Source: Mycobacterium scrofulaceum (GTDB lineage Bacteria; Actinomycetota; Actinomycetes; Mycobacteriales; Mycobacteriaceae). Taken from it: a stretch of 64,000 nucleotides of DNA. This document shows, piece after piece, positions 26,233 to 34,984 of this stretch. Made by a program: the position numbers and the translations under genes. Where the stretch lies: NCBI RefSeq assembly GCF_001667885.1, contig NZ_LZJW01000179.1:1-64000 (forward strand), read 5' to 3'. Positions within the stretch are counted from its first letter, which is position 1. Every line of letters begins with the position of its first letter. Under the pieces are notes generated by a model. It did not search any database. It was not told where the DNA came from and saw nothing but the letters and a program-made list of their open reading frames with translations.

Positions 26233-27585
26233 ATGCCTGAAGCCGTGTCCGACGGTCTTTTTGACCTGCCCGGCGCGGCGCCGACGAGCGATCACGGCCT
26301 GGGCGTGTCGGCCGGTGCGCCGCTGGCGGTGCGCATGCGGCCGGCCTCGCTGGACGAGGTCGTCGGCCAGGAGCACCTGCTGGCGCCCGGGTCGCCGCTG
26401 CGCCGCCTGGTCGAGGGGTCGGGTGTCGCGTCGGCCATCCTCTACGGGCCGCCCGGCAGCGGCAAGACCACGCTGGCCGCGCTGATCTCCCAGGCGACCG
26501 GCCGCCGGTTCGAGGCCCTGTCGGCGCTGTCGGCCGGGGTCAAAGATGTGCGCGCCGTCATCGACCAGGCGCGGCGCGCCCTCCTGCACGGCGAGCAGAC
26601 GGTGCTGTTCATCGACGAGGTGCACCGCTTCTCCAAGACCCAGCAGGACGCGCTGCTGTCCGCCGTGGAGAACCGGGTGGTGTTGCTGGTCGCGGCGACC
26701 ACCGAGAACCCGTCGTTTTCGGTGGTGGCGCCGCTGCTGTCCCGCTCGCTGATTCTGCAGCTGCGCCCGCTGAGCGCCGAGGGCATCCGCGCCGTGGTGC
26801 AGCGCGCGATCGACGATCCCCGCGGGCTGGGCGGCCGCGTCGCGGTCACGCCCGACGCGGTCGACCTGCTGGTGCGGCTGGCCGCCGGCGACGCCCGGCG
26901 GGCGCTGACCGCGCTGGAGGTCGCCGCCGAAGCCACCGAATCGGTGACCGTCGAGACCATCGAGCAGTCGCTGGACAAGGCCGCGGTGCGCTACGACCGC
27001 GACGGCGACCAGCACTACGACGTCATCAGCGCCTTCATCAAGTCGGTGCGCGGCTCCGACGTCGACGCGGCGCTGCACTACCTGGCCCGCATGCTCGTCG
27101 CCGGCGAGGACCCGCGGTTCCTCGCGCGCCGGCTGATGATCCTGGCCAGCGAGGACATCGGCATGGCCGATCCGAGCGCGCTGCAGATCGCGGTGGCGGC
27201 CGCCCAGACCGTGCAGCTGATCGGCATGCCCGAGGCGCAGCTGACGCTCGCGCACGCCACCATCCACCTGGCCACCGCGCCCAAGTCGAATTCCGTCACC
27301 ACCGCGCTGGCCGCGGCGATGGACGACATCAAGGCGGGCAAGGCGGGCCTGGTGCCGCCGCACCTGCGCGACGGGCACTATTCCGGCGCGGCGGCGCTAG
27401 GACACGCGCAGGGTTACCAGTACTCGCACAACGATCCCGACGGTGTCCTGGCCCAGCAATATCCGCCGGACGAGTTGGTGGGCGTGGACTACTACCGGCC
27501 GGCCGGCCGCGGCGGCGAGCGGGAGATGGCGGGGCGGCTGGAGCGGTTGCGGGCGATCATCCGTGGGAAGCGGGGGCGATCATGA
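26233..27585 (+). CDS. rarA: Replication-associated recombination ATPase RarA (MgsA)
   Basis: A 450-residue AAA+ ATPase of the RarA/MgsA/WRNIP1 family, which acts at stalled replication forks. The Walker A GPPGSGKTTLA (residues ~76-86) and Walker B LFIDEVHRF are intact, followed by sensor 1 in ATTENPSF and an arginine-containing LLSRSLIL region. The C-terminal tetramerisation domain shows EDIGMADPSAL and ATAPKSNS, strongly conserved in the family. Length is normal. Start ATG 26233; GTG 26245 is possible. It overlaps the small next gene by 4 nt. Confidence 0.95.
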   Translation: MPEAVSDGLFDLPGAAPTSDHGLGVSAGAPLAVRMRPASLDEVVGQEHLLAPGSPLRRLVEGSGVASAILYGPPGSGKTTLAALISQATGRRFEALSALSAGVKDVRAVIDQARRALLHGEQTVLFIDEVHRFSKTQQDALLSAVENRVVLLVAATTENPSFSVVAPLLSRSLILQLRPLSAEGIRAVVQRAIDDPRGLGGRVAVTPDAVDLLVRLAAGDARRALTALEVAAEATESVTVETIEQSLDKAAVRYDRDGDQHYDVISAFIKSVRGSDVDAALHYLARMLVAGEDPRFLARRLMILASEDIGMADPSALQIAVAAAQTVQLIGMPEAQLTLAHATIHLATAPKSNSVTTALAAAMDDIKAGKAGLVPPHLRDGHYSGAAALGHAQGYQYSHNDPDGVLAQQYPPDELVGVDYYRPAGRGGEREMAGRLERLRAIIRGKRGRS

Positions 27586-27917
27586 GGACTTTCACCGACG
27601 AGGAGATGGGCCGGCTGCTGGCCACCACCCAGGCCTACAGCGTCGTCATCCTCAAGCAGGGCCCGCGGTTCGGCGACGAGACCACACCGGGCACCGTGTG
27701 GGAGCACGGGCGGCGTAACTTCGGCCTGCGCGACGACGGCGTCATGCCGATCGTGTTGCCGGTCACCGACGGCTCCGAGGTCTGCGGCATCGCGGTATTC
27801 GCGGCCTCGGTCGACGACACCGCGGCGATCATGGCCGACGATCCGGGCGTGGCCGCGGGCGTGTTCAGCTTCGAGGTGCACCCCTGCCGCGGATTCCCGG
27901 GCGACGCGCTGCCCTAG
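27582..27917 (+). CDS. Small conserved protein after rarA
   Basis: A 111-residue protein I do not recognise by function. It is mixed alpha/beta, with FTDEEMGRLLATTQAYSVVIL at the N terminus and FSFEVHPCRGFPGDAL at the C terminus, and might adopt a YciI-like dimeric alpha-beta barrel (guess). The ATG overlaps the rarA stop (ATGA) and codon use is normal, so it is very likely translated. It converges with the Rv2558-like gene. Confidence 0.75.
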   Translation: MRTFTDEEMGRLLATTQAYSVVILKQGPRFGDETTPGTVWEHGRRNFGLRDDGVMPIVLPVTDGSEVCGIAVFAASVDDTAAIMADDPGVAAGVFSFEVHPCRGFPGDALP

Positions 27918-27959
27918 CGGGTCGAGTGTGCTGGCCGCACGCTCGGCGAAAACCCCGCG

Positions 27960-28583
27960 CTAGACCAGCTCGGGCACCCGCAGCTGGGCGATCGCCAACT
28001 CGAATTCGGCCACGTCGATCACCTCGGCGCCCAGCTCGCGGACGCGCCTGCTGCGCAACTCGTTCGCCCGGTCGCTGTTGCGGGCCATCGCCTCCATCGA
28101 GTCGAACGTCGAGCACGACACCGCGCGCCGGCATGCCGGATGGTCGACCAACAGGCTGGCGCTGCAGAACCCCTCGAGCTCCTCCAACTCGGGCAGCACC
28201 GAGGACCGGTAGAAGTCCAGGGACCGGGTGAGCTGGTCCGGCACCACCTTGAGCCAGGTGGCCCGCACGCAGGCCCCCCGCCGGGACGGATGGTCGCGGT
28301 GCAGCAAAGCGATGTCCCATTCCTCGACCCGTGCGCTGCCGTCGAACATCAGCGCGGCCCGATCGCGAATCGGGGCGACCCGTTCGGCGCTGGCGCGCAT
28401 CGCGTCGATGCTGTCCCACGAGCTGGTGGCGATGCAGGTCCCGGACTGCCGGTCGACCAACAACGACAGCCCGACACACCCGTCGATTTCCGTGAGGGCT
28501 GGCATGACGACATCGCGAACGTGCGCGATTCCGATGTCGACCGCTAAGGGTTGCGCCTGGATGGTGGTAGAGCGTGCGTACAC
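27960..28583 (-). CDS. Two-repeat dimeric alpha-beta barrel protein (Rv2557/Rv2558-like)
   Basis: A 207-residue protein built of two similar halves: each has a VxPxLxEIDGxxxxSLLVD-like strand, then SxDSxxAMxxxxxR and R..R helices (VVMPALTEIDGCVGLSLLVD and VLPELEELEGFCSASLLVD). This is the antibiotic-biosynthesis-monooxygenase-like ferredoxin fold. M. tuberculosis has two adjacent paralogues, Rv2557 and Rv2558; only one is present here. Start GTG 28583 is chosen for its very strong AGAGGAGG ribosome site 5 nt upstream; a TTG-type start at 28682 would add 33 unconserved residues. Function unknown. Confidence 0.83.
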   Translation of the reverse strand: MYARSTTIQAQPLAVDIGIAHVRDVVMPALTEIDGCVGLSLLVDRQSGTCIATSSWDSIDAMRASAERVAPIRDRAALMFDGSARVEEWDIALLHRDHPSRRGACVRATWLKVVPDQLTRSLDFYRSSVLPELEELEGFCSASLLVDHPACRRAVSCSTFDSMEAMARNSDRANELRSRRVRELGAEVIDVAEFELAIAQLRVPELV

Positions 28584-28742
28584 GGCCGCCTCCTCTGTAG
28601 GGGCTTGTATCGAAGGGGCCAGGGCGCGCCACCGGCCCCACCAGTTACCTTCCTCCTGCCCGTTGCACGCCGCAATGCCCAAATGTGGTCGCGCTCACAA
28701 ACGATTGGCTGGTCGCAACATGTGCGCCGTAGGCTGGTCGGG

Positions 28743-29144
28743 ATGCATACCGACGTGCTGGACGTGGACACTTCCCGGCGCCGCATCGTCGATCTGACCG
28801 AGGCGGTGCGGGGCTTCTGCTGGTCGAGGGGCGACGGCCTGTGCAACGTGTTCGTGCCGCACGCGACGGCCGGCGTTGCCATCATCGAGACCGGGGCCGG
28901 CTCCGACGACGACCTGCTCGACACGCTGGAACGGCTGCTGCCGCGCGACGACCGGTATCGGCACTCGCACGGCTCGCCGGGCCATGGGGCGGACCACGTG
29001 ATGCCGGCGCTGGTCGCGCCGTCGGTGACCGTGCCGGTCTCCGGCGGCGAGCCGATGCTGGGCACCTGGCAAAGCATCGTGCTGGTCGATTTGAACCGGG
29101 ACAACCCACAACGCTCGGTGCGGCTGAGCTTTCTGGAGGGTTAG
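28743..29144 (+). CDS. YjbQ/UPF0047 family protein (Rv2556c-like)
   Basis: A 133-residue member of the YjbQ family. The conserved pattern is present: VFVPHATAGVAIIE, a His-rich loop (HSHGSPGHGADHV) followed by PALVAPSVTVPV, then GTWQSIVLVDLNRD, which builds a metal- or phosphate-binding pocket. E. coli YjbQ has weak thiamine phosphate synthase activity; the physiological role is unclear. It is transcribed towards alaS and ends 82 bp before it. Confidence 0.9.
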   Translation: MHTDVLDVDTSRRRIVDLTEAVRGFCWSRGDGLCNVFVPHATAGVAIIETGAGSDDDLLDTLERLLPRDDRYRHSHGSPGHGADHVMPALVAPSVTVPVSGGEPMLGTWQSIVLVDLNRDNPQRSVRLSFLEG

Positions 29145-29163
29145 CGGCCCGGTAGCCAGCTAC

Positions 29164-29181
29164 TCCAGCGAATACGCTGGA
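29164..29181. promoter_or_regulatory. Perfect palindrome upstream of alaS
   Basis: TCCAGCG-AATA-CGCTGGA is a 7-bp perfect inverted repeat located 45-62 bp before the alaS GTG. It could be a protein-binding site at the promoter or a hairpin at the start of the transcript. E. coli AlaRS represses its own gene by binding a palindrome, but there is no direct evidence for that here. Confidence 0.4.
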
Positions 29182-29225
29182 ATAGACGTTCACGCGAAAA
29201 AGCAAAAGGAAGAAGCGGACCAGAA

Positions 29226-31931
29226 GTGCAGACACACGAGATCAGGAAGCGTTTTCTTGATCATTTCGTGAAGGCGGGCCACACCGAGGTGCCGAGCGCA
29301 TCGGTGATCCTCGACGACCCCAACCTGCTGTTCGTCAACGCGGGCATGGTCCAGTTCGTGCCGTACTTCCTGGGCGCGCGCACGCCGCCGTACTCGACGG
29401 CCACCAGCATCCAAAAGTGCATCCGCACGCCCGACATCGACGAGGTGGGCATCACCACCCGGCACAACACCTTCTTCCAGATGGCCGGCAACTTCTCGTT
29501 CGGCGACTACTTCAAGCGCCGCGCGATCGAGCTGGCCTGGACCCTGCTGACCAACGCGGTGTCCGAGGGCGGCTACGGCCTGGACCCCGAAAGAATCTGG
29601 ACGACAGTCTATTTCGATGACGACGAAGCCGTGCAGCTGTGGCAGGAGATCGCCGGGCTGCCGGCCGAGCGGATCCAGCGCCGCGGCATGGAAGACAACT
29701 ACTGGTCCATGGGGATCCCCGGACCGTGTGGCCCGTCGTCGGAGATCTACTACGACCGCGGCGAAGAGTTCGGCGTCGGTGGCGGACCGGTCGCCAACGA
29801 AGACCGCTACATCGAGATCTGGAACCTCGTGTTCATGCAGAACGAACGCGGCGAGGGTACCGGTAAGACCGACTTCGAAATCCTCGGCCCCTTGCCGCGC
29901 AAGAACATTGACACCGGCATGGGCGTCGAGCGGGTCGCGTTCATCCTGCAGGGCGTGCACAACGTGTACGAGACCGACCTGCTGAGGCCGGTCATCGACG
30001 CCGTCGCCGCCCGCGCGCCGCGCGGTTATGACGTGGGCAACCACGACGACGATGTGCGCTACCGGGTCATCGCCGACCACAGCCGCACGGCCGCGATCCT
30101 GATCAGCGACGGCGTCACGCCCGGCAACGACGGCCGCGGCTACGTGCTGCGCCGGCTGCTGCGCCGGGTGATCCGGTCGGCCAAGCTGCTCGACATCGAC
30201 GGGCCCATCGTCGGCGAGTTGATGACCACCGTGCGCGACGCGATGGGGCCGTCATACCCCGAACTGGTCGCCGACTTCTCCCGGATCAAGCGCATCGCCG
30301 TCGCGGAAGAGACCGCGTTCAACCGCACGCTGGCCGCCGGCTCGAAGCTGTTCGACGAGGTGGCCGGCACCACCAAAGCCGCGGGGGCCAAAGCGATCTC
30401 GGGCTCGGACGCCTTCACGTTGCACGACACCTACGGCTTCCCGATCGAGCTGACCCTGGAGATGGCCTCCGAGGCCGGCCTGCAGGTCGACGAGATCGGC
30501 TTCCGGGAACTGATGGCCGAGCAGCGCCGCCGCGCCAAGGCGGACGCCGCCGCCCGCAAGCACGCCCACGCCGACCTGAGCGCCTACCGCGAGCTGGTCG
30601 ACGCCGGCCCCACCGAATTCACCGGGTTCGACGAATTGTCTTCCGAAGCAAGGATTCTGGGCATCTTCGTGGACGGCAAGCGGGTGCCGGTCGTCACGCA
30701 CGGCTCGCAATCGGAAGGGGCCGGGGCGCAGCAAGTCGAGCTCGTCTTGGACCGCACCCCGCTCTACGCCGAGTCCGGTGGCCAGATCGCCGACGAGGGC
30801 ACCATCAGCGGGACGGGCGCCGGCGTGAGCGCCCGCGCGGCGGTCACCGACGTACAGAAGATCGCGAAAACCCTGTGGGTGCACCGCGTCAACGTCGAAT
30901 CCGGGGAATTCGTCGAGGGCGACACCGTGGTCGCCGCGGTCGACCCGGAATGGCGCCGGGGCGCCACCCAGGGTCACTCGGGCACCCACATGGTGCACGC
31001 CGCCCTGCGACAGGTGCTGGGCCCCAACGCCGTTCAGGCGGGATCGCTGAACCGCCCCGGCTACCTGCGTTTCGACTTCAACTGGCAGGGCCCGCTGTCC
31101 GACGAGCAGCGCACCCAGGTCGAAGAGGTCACCAATCAGGCGGTCCAGGCCGACTTCGAGGTGCACACGTTCACCGAACAACTCGAGAAGGCCAAGGCGA
31201 TGGGGGCCATGGCGATGTTCGGCGAGGCCTACCCCGACGAGGTGCGGGTGGTCGAGATCGGCGGGCCGTTCTCCCTCGAGCTCTGCGGCGGCACCCACGT
31301 GCACAACTCCGCCCAGATCGGGCCGGTGACGATCCTGGGCGAATCGTCGGTCGGCTCCGGCGTGCGGCGGGTGGAGGCGTACGTCGGGCTGGACTCGTTC
31401 CGCCACCTGGCCAAGGAGCGCGCGCTGATGGCGGGGCTGGCCTCGTCGCTGAAGGTGCCGTCCGACGAGGTGCCCGCGCGGGTGGCCAGCCTGGTGGAGC
31501 GGCTCAAGGCCGCCGAGAAGGAACTCGAACGGGCCCGGCTGGTGAGTGCGCGCGCCGCCGCGACCAACGCCGCCGCCGGCGCGGAACGTATCGGTAACGT
31601 CCGTGTGGTGGCGCAACGCATGTCGGCGGGGATGACGGCCGGCGACCTGCGCTCCCTGGTGGGCGACATCCGCGGCAAGCTGGGCAGCGACCCCGCCGTG
31701 GTGGCGCTGATCGCGGAGGGCGAGGGCGGCAGCGTGCCCTACGCGGTCGCCGCCAACCCGGCCGCCCAGGACCTCGGGCTGCGCGCCAACGACCTGATCA
31801 AGCAGCTCGCCGCGACCGTCGACGGCCGCGGCGGGGGCAAGCCGGACCTGGCGCAGGGATCCGGAAAGGACCCCAGCCGCATCGACGCGGCGCTGGAGGC
31901 GGTCCGCTCCGAGATAGCGCGGGTCGGCTGA
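29226..31931 (+). CDS. alaS: Alanyl-tRNA synthetase
   Basis: A 901-residue class II synthetase. The aminoacylation domain has FVNAGMVQFVPYF and HNTFFQMAGNFSFGDYFK (motif 1/2 region), the editing domain has the zinc motif GHSGTHMVHAAL with the later LCGGTHVHN, and the C-Ala domain has coiled-coil AAEKELERARL and a Gly-rich end. All expected parts are present, so it should charge tRNA-Ala and hydrolyse Ser- or Gly-tRNA-Ala. GTG start with AGGAAG upstream. The ruvX gene begins at the next base after the stop. Confidence 0.98.
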   Translation: MQTHEIRKRFLDHFVKAGHTEVPSASVILDDPNLLFVNAGMVQFVPYFLGARTPPYSTATSIQKCIRTPDIDEVGITTRHNTFFQMAGNFSFGDYFKRRAIELAWTLLTNAVSEGGYGLDPERIWTTVYFDDDEAVQLWQEIAGLPAERIQRRGMEDNYWSMGIPGPCGPSSEIYYDRGEEFGVGGGPVANEDRYIEIWNLVFMQNERGEGTGKTDFEILGPLPRKNIDTGMGVERVAFILQGVHNVYETDLLRPVIDAVAARAPRGYDVGNHDDDVRYRVIADHSRTAAILISDGVTPGNDGRGYVLRRLLRRVIRSAKLLDIDGPIVGELMTTVRDAMGPSYPELVADFSRIKRIAVAEETAFNRTLAAGSKLFDEVAGTTKAAGAKAISGSDAFTLHDTYGFPIELTLEMASEAGLQVDEIGFRELMAEQRRRAKADAAARKHAHADLSAYRELVDAGPTEFTGFDELSSEARILGIFVDGKRVPVVTHGSQSEGAGAQQVELVLDRTPLYAESGGQIADEGTISGTGAGVSARAAVTDVQKIAKTLWVHRVNVESGEFVEGDTVVAAVDPEWRRGATQGHSGTHMVHAALRQVLGPNAVQAGSLNRPGYLRFDFNWQGPLSDEQRTQVEEVTNQAVQADFEVHTFTEQLEKAKAMGAMAMFGEAYPDEVRVVEIGGPFSLELCGGTHVHNSAQIGPVTILGESSVGSGVRRVEAYVGLDSFRHLAKERALMAGLASSLKVPSDEVPARVASLVERLKAAEKELERARLVSARAAATNAAAGAERIGNVRVVAQRMSAGMTAGDLRSLVGDIRGKLGSDPAVVALIAEGEGGSVPYAVAANPAAQDLGLRANDLIKQLAATVDGRGGGKPDLAQGSGKDPSRIDAALEAVRSEIARVG

Positions 31932-32441
31932 GTGGGCCCAGCACAGCATCGCGTGCCCGACCGGCCCGGCGACCCTGACCAGGATCCCGGGCGGGGGCGG
32001 CGGCTCGGCATCGACGTCGGCAGCGTGCGCATCGGCGTCGCGTGCAGCGACCCCGACGGCATCCTGGCCACCCCGGTGGAAACCGTGCGCCGCGACCGTT
32101 CCGGCAAACACGTGCGCCGGCTGGCTGAGCTGGCCGCCGAGCTCGGGGCCGTCGAGGTCGTCGTCGGATTGCCGCGCACCCTGGCCGACCGCACCGGCCC
32201 GTCGGCTCTCGACGCGATGGAGCTCGCCGACACGCTGGCCCAGCGGATCGCCCCCACGCCCGTGCGGCTGGCCGACGAGCGCCTGACCACCGTCAGCGCG
32301 CAGCGCTCGCTGCGCGCGGCCGGCGTCCGCGCCCGCGAACAGCGGGCGGTGATCGACCAGGCCGCCGCGGTGGCCATCCTGCAGAGCTGGCTGGACCAGC
32401 GCCGCGCCACCCTGACGGCCGGGGAGCCCGCCGATGGTTGA
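31932..32441 (+). CDS. ruvX: Putative Holliday junction resolvase / pre-16S rRNA nuclease RuvX (YqgF)
   Basis: A 169-residue RNase H-fold nuclease. GIDVGSVRIGVACSD carries the first catalytic Asp, VVVGLPRTLADR forms the middle strand, and LADERLTTVSAQR carries the catalytic Glu. In E. coli YqgF processes the 5' end of 16S rRNA. The N-terminal ~22 residues are a Pro/Asp-rich extension usual in actinobacteria. The GTG follows the alaS TGA directly, and the end overlaps mltG by 8 nt; alaS-ruvX-mltG-aroE forms a conserved cluster. Confidence 0.94.
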   Translation: MGPAQHRVPDRPGDPDQDPGRGRRLGIDVGSVRIGVACSDPDGILATPVETVRRDRSGKHVRRLAELAAELGAVEVVVGLPRTLADRTGPSALDAMELADTLAQRIAPTPVRLADERLTTVSAQRSLRAAGVRAREQRAVIDQAAAVAILQSWLDQRRATLTAGEPADG

Positions 32442-33675
32442 CAGCGCACGGCGGCAACGCGCCGAGCCCGAAGCGGTCGGTTCGTCGCGGAAGGGCAGCC
32501 GCGTCGCCCGGAACCGCGCCGAGCGGGGGCGACGCCGGCGGCGATTCGCCGGCAAGATCGTGCTCGCGGTCGTCGCCGTCGTCGTGCTGGTCGGGGTGTT
32601 CGTCGGGGCCAAGCTGTGGCACACGGTGTTCGGGGCGGGCGACGACTACGCCGGAAACGGCAAGCAGGACATCGTGATTCAGATCAAGGACGGCGACTCG
32701 ACCACCATGGTCGGGGAGACGTTGCAGCACGAGCAGGTGGTCAAGACCGTCCGGGCATTCGTCAACGCCGCGCACGGCAACAGCAAAATCTCCTCGATCC
32801 AGCCCGGCTTCTACCGGATGCGCACCGAGATCCCGGCGGCCGACGCCGTCACGCGGCTGGCCGACCCGAGCAGCCGGGTTGGCCGGCTGGTCATCCCGGA
32901 GGGCCGTCAGCTCGACGACACCACCGACATGAAGACGAACGTTGTGACCCCCGGGATCCTGACGCTGATCTCGCGGGCCACCTGCGTGACCCTGGACGGC
33001 AGCCAGCACTGCATCGCGGTGGAGGAACTGCGGGCCGCGGCGACCAACAGCACACCCGCCGCGCTGGCGGTGCCGCCCTGGGCCGTCGAACCCTTCACCG
33101 AGCTCGGCAAGGACCATCGCCGGATCGAGGGGCTGATCGCGCCGGGAACCTTCAACGTCGACCCCTCCGCCTCGGCCGAGACCATCCTGTCGAGCCTCAT
33201 CAGCGCCGGGGCCGTCGAGTACATGAAATCCGGGTTGGTGGACACCGCCCAGGCCATGGGCCTGTCGCCGTACGACATCCTGGTGGTGGCGTCGCTGGTG
33301 CAACAGGAATCCAAGTCGCAGGACTTCGCCAAGGTCGCACAGGTGATCTACAACCGCCTGCACGCCCACCACACCCTGGAATTCGACTCGACGGTCAACT
33401 ACCCGCTGGACCGCAGGGAGGTGGCCACCACCGACGCCGACCGGGCCCAGAAGACGCCCTGGAACACCTACGTGTCGCAGGGGCTGCCCGCGACGGCGAT
33501 CTGTTCGCCCGGCGTCGACGCGCTGCGCGCCGCCGAGCATCCCGAGCCCGGCGACTGGCTGTACTTCGTCACCATCGACGCCCAGGGGACGACGCTGTTC
33601 ACCAAGGATTATCAGCAGCATCTGGCCAACATCGAGCTGGCTAAGCGCAACGGTGTCCTCGATAGCGCGCGCTGA
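32434..33675 (+). CDS. mltG: Endolytic transglycosylase MltG (YceG-like)
   Basis: A 413-residue cell-wall enzyme that cuts nascent peptidoglycan glycan strands and so helps set chain length. A basic cytoplasmic head (residues 1-45) precedes one transmembrane helix (IVLAVVAVVVLVGVFVGA) and then a LysM-like and YceG domain. The catalytic Glu is in VASLVQQESKSQ, followed by AQVIYNRL and DSTVNYPL, both hallmarks of the family. Length is typical of actinobacterial forms. It overlaps aroE by 23 nt in a different frame. Confidence 0.93.
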   Translation: MVDSARRQRAEPEAVGSSRKGSRVARNRAERGRRRRRFAGKIVLAVVAVVVLVGVFVGAKLWHTVFGAGDDYAGNGKQDIVIQIKDGDSTTMVGETLQHEQVVKTVRAFVNAAHGNSKISSIQPGFYRMRTEIPAADAVTRLADPSSRVGRLVIPEGRQLDDTTDMKTNVVTPGILTLISRATCVTLDGSQHCIAVEELRAAATNSTPAALAVPPWAVEPFTELGKDHRRIEGLIAPGTFNVDPSASAETILSSLISAGAVEYMKSGLVDTAQAMGLSPYDILVVASLVQQESKSQDFAKVAQVIYNRLHAHHTLEFDSTVNYPLDRREVATTDADRAQKTPWNTYVSQGLPATAICSPGVDALRAAEHPEPGDWLYFVTIDAQGTTLFTKDYQQHLANIELAKRNGVLDSAR

Positions 33676-34483
33676 CGGCGGACCCCGCAAAGCGGCGGTG
33701 CTCGGCAAGCCGATCGCCCACTCGAAGTCACCGCAGCTGCATCTGGCCGCCTACCGGGCGCTGGGCCTGCCGGACTGGACCTACGACCGCATCGAATGTG
33801 ACGCCGGGCTGCTGCCCGCCGTCGTCGGCGGGTTCGGGCCCGAATGGGTCGGGGTGTCGGTGACGATGCCGGGCAAGTTCGCCGCGCTGCGCTTCGCCGA
33901 CGAGCGCACCGAACGTGCCGAGCGGGTGGGATCGGCCAACACTCTGGTGCGCACGCCGACCGGCTGGCGGGCCGACAACACCGACATCGACGGCGTCGCG
34001 GGGGCGCTGGCGGCACACGGGGGAGCGGGCGGCCCGGCGCTGGTGTGCGGGTCGGGCGGCACCGCACCGGCGGCCGTCCTGGGGCTGGCCCAGCTGGGCG
34101 TCACCGCGATCACCGTGGTCGCGCGCAACCCCGACAAGGCCGCCCGGCTGGTGGACCTGGGCACCGGGGTCGGGGTCCCGACGTGGTTCGTCAACATCGA
34201 CGACGACGCCGGCCTGCGCGCGGCCGTGGCCGCCGCGGAGGTGCTGGTCAGCACGATCCCTGCGGACGTCGCGGCGCGCTACGCGGGCACGCTCGCGGCC
34301 GTCCCGGTCCTGCTCGACGCCGTCTACGACCCCTGGCCCACGCCGCTGGCGGCCGCGGTGGCCGACGCCGGCGGCCACGTGATCAGTGGCGTGCAGATGC
34401 TGCTGCACCAGGCGTTCACCCAAGTCGAGCTATTCACAGGGCTGCCGGCGCCGCGGGAGGCCATGGCCGCCGCCCTGGGCTAA
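33653..34483 (+). CDS. aroE: Shikimate dehydrogenase
   Basis: A 276-residue enzyme reducing 3-dehydroshikimate to shikimate with NADPH. Visible are GKPIAHSKSPQLH (substrate Ser pair), VTMPGKFAALRF with the catalytic Lys, ADNTDIDG with the conserved Asn/Asp, and the nucleotide-binding CGSGGTAPAAVLGL. GTG 33653 lies within the end of mltG. It is separated from the rest of the shikimate genes only by the small prepilin-peptidase-like gene, so much of the pathway is clustered here. Confidence 0.93.
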   Translation: MSSIARADGGPRKAAVLGKPIAHSKSPQLHLAAYRALGLPDWTYDRIECDAGLLPAVVGGFGPEWVGVSVTMPGKFAALRFADERTERAERVGSANTLVRTPTGWRADNTDIDGVAGALAAHGGAGGPALVCGSGGTAPAAVLGLAQLGVTAITVVARNPDKAARLVDLGTGVGVPTWFVNIDDDAGLRAAVAAAEVLVSTIPADVAARYAGTLAAVPVLLDAVYDPWPTPLAAAVADAGGHVISGVQMLLHQAFTQVELFTGLPAPREAMAAALG

Positions 34484-34494
34484 CGTCGCGCCGC

Positions 34495-34929
34495 ATGCGG
34501 ATGACGGCGGCGGTCGTGGTGCTGGTCTGGCTGGCCGTGCTGAGCGGCTGCGACGTCCGCCGGCGCCGGCTGCCGAACGCGCTGACGCTGCCCGGGGCCG
34601 CGGTGATCCTGCTGGTGGCCACGCTGGCCGGCCGCGGCTGGCCCGCGCTCGCCGGGGCGACGGCGCTGACCGCGATCTATCTGCTGGTGCACGCGTTCGC
34701 CCCGGCCGGGATGGGCGCCGGCGACGTCAAACTGGCGATCGGCCTCGGGGCGCTCGCCGGCTGCTTCGGCGCCGGGGTGTGGTTCCTCTCCGCGCTAGCC
34801 GCGCCGCTGCTGACCGTGGCGTGCGCGCTGGCGGGCCGCTTGTTCGGCGGCGCGGGCGACGGGTCGCTGCCGCACGGCCCGTCGATGTGCGTTGCCACCG
34901 CCGCCGCAATCGGCCTGGTTCTCGGGTGA
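34495..34929 (+). CDS. Small prepilin peptidase-like membrane protein (A24 family, Rv2551c-like)
   Basis: A 144-residue protein with about four to five hydrophobic helices and the two aspartates expected of A24 aspartyl proteases: one in SGCDVRRRRLPN and one in MGAGDVKLAIG (GxGD). It lacks the N-methyltransferase domain of full-length PilD, as in archaeal-type and Flp/Tad (CpaA-like) peptidases. No pilin gene lies nearby. Start ATG 34495, 11 bp after aroE; ATG 34501 is possible. Confidence 0.82.
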   Translation: MRMTAAVVVLVWLAVLSGCDVRRRRLPNALTLPGAAVILLVATLAGRGWPALAGATALTAIYLLVHAFAPAGMGAGDVKLAIGLGALAGCFGAGVWFLSALAAPLLTVACALAGRLFGGAGDGSLPHGPSMCVATAAAIGLVLG

Positions 34930-34984
34930 ACGGCCGGCACTTGCGGATTTAAGCCCGCCCGGGCGCACATGGGAGAATGTCCGG

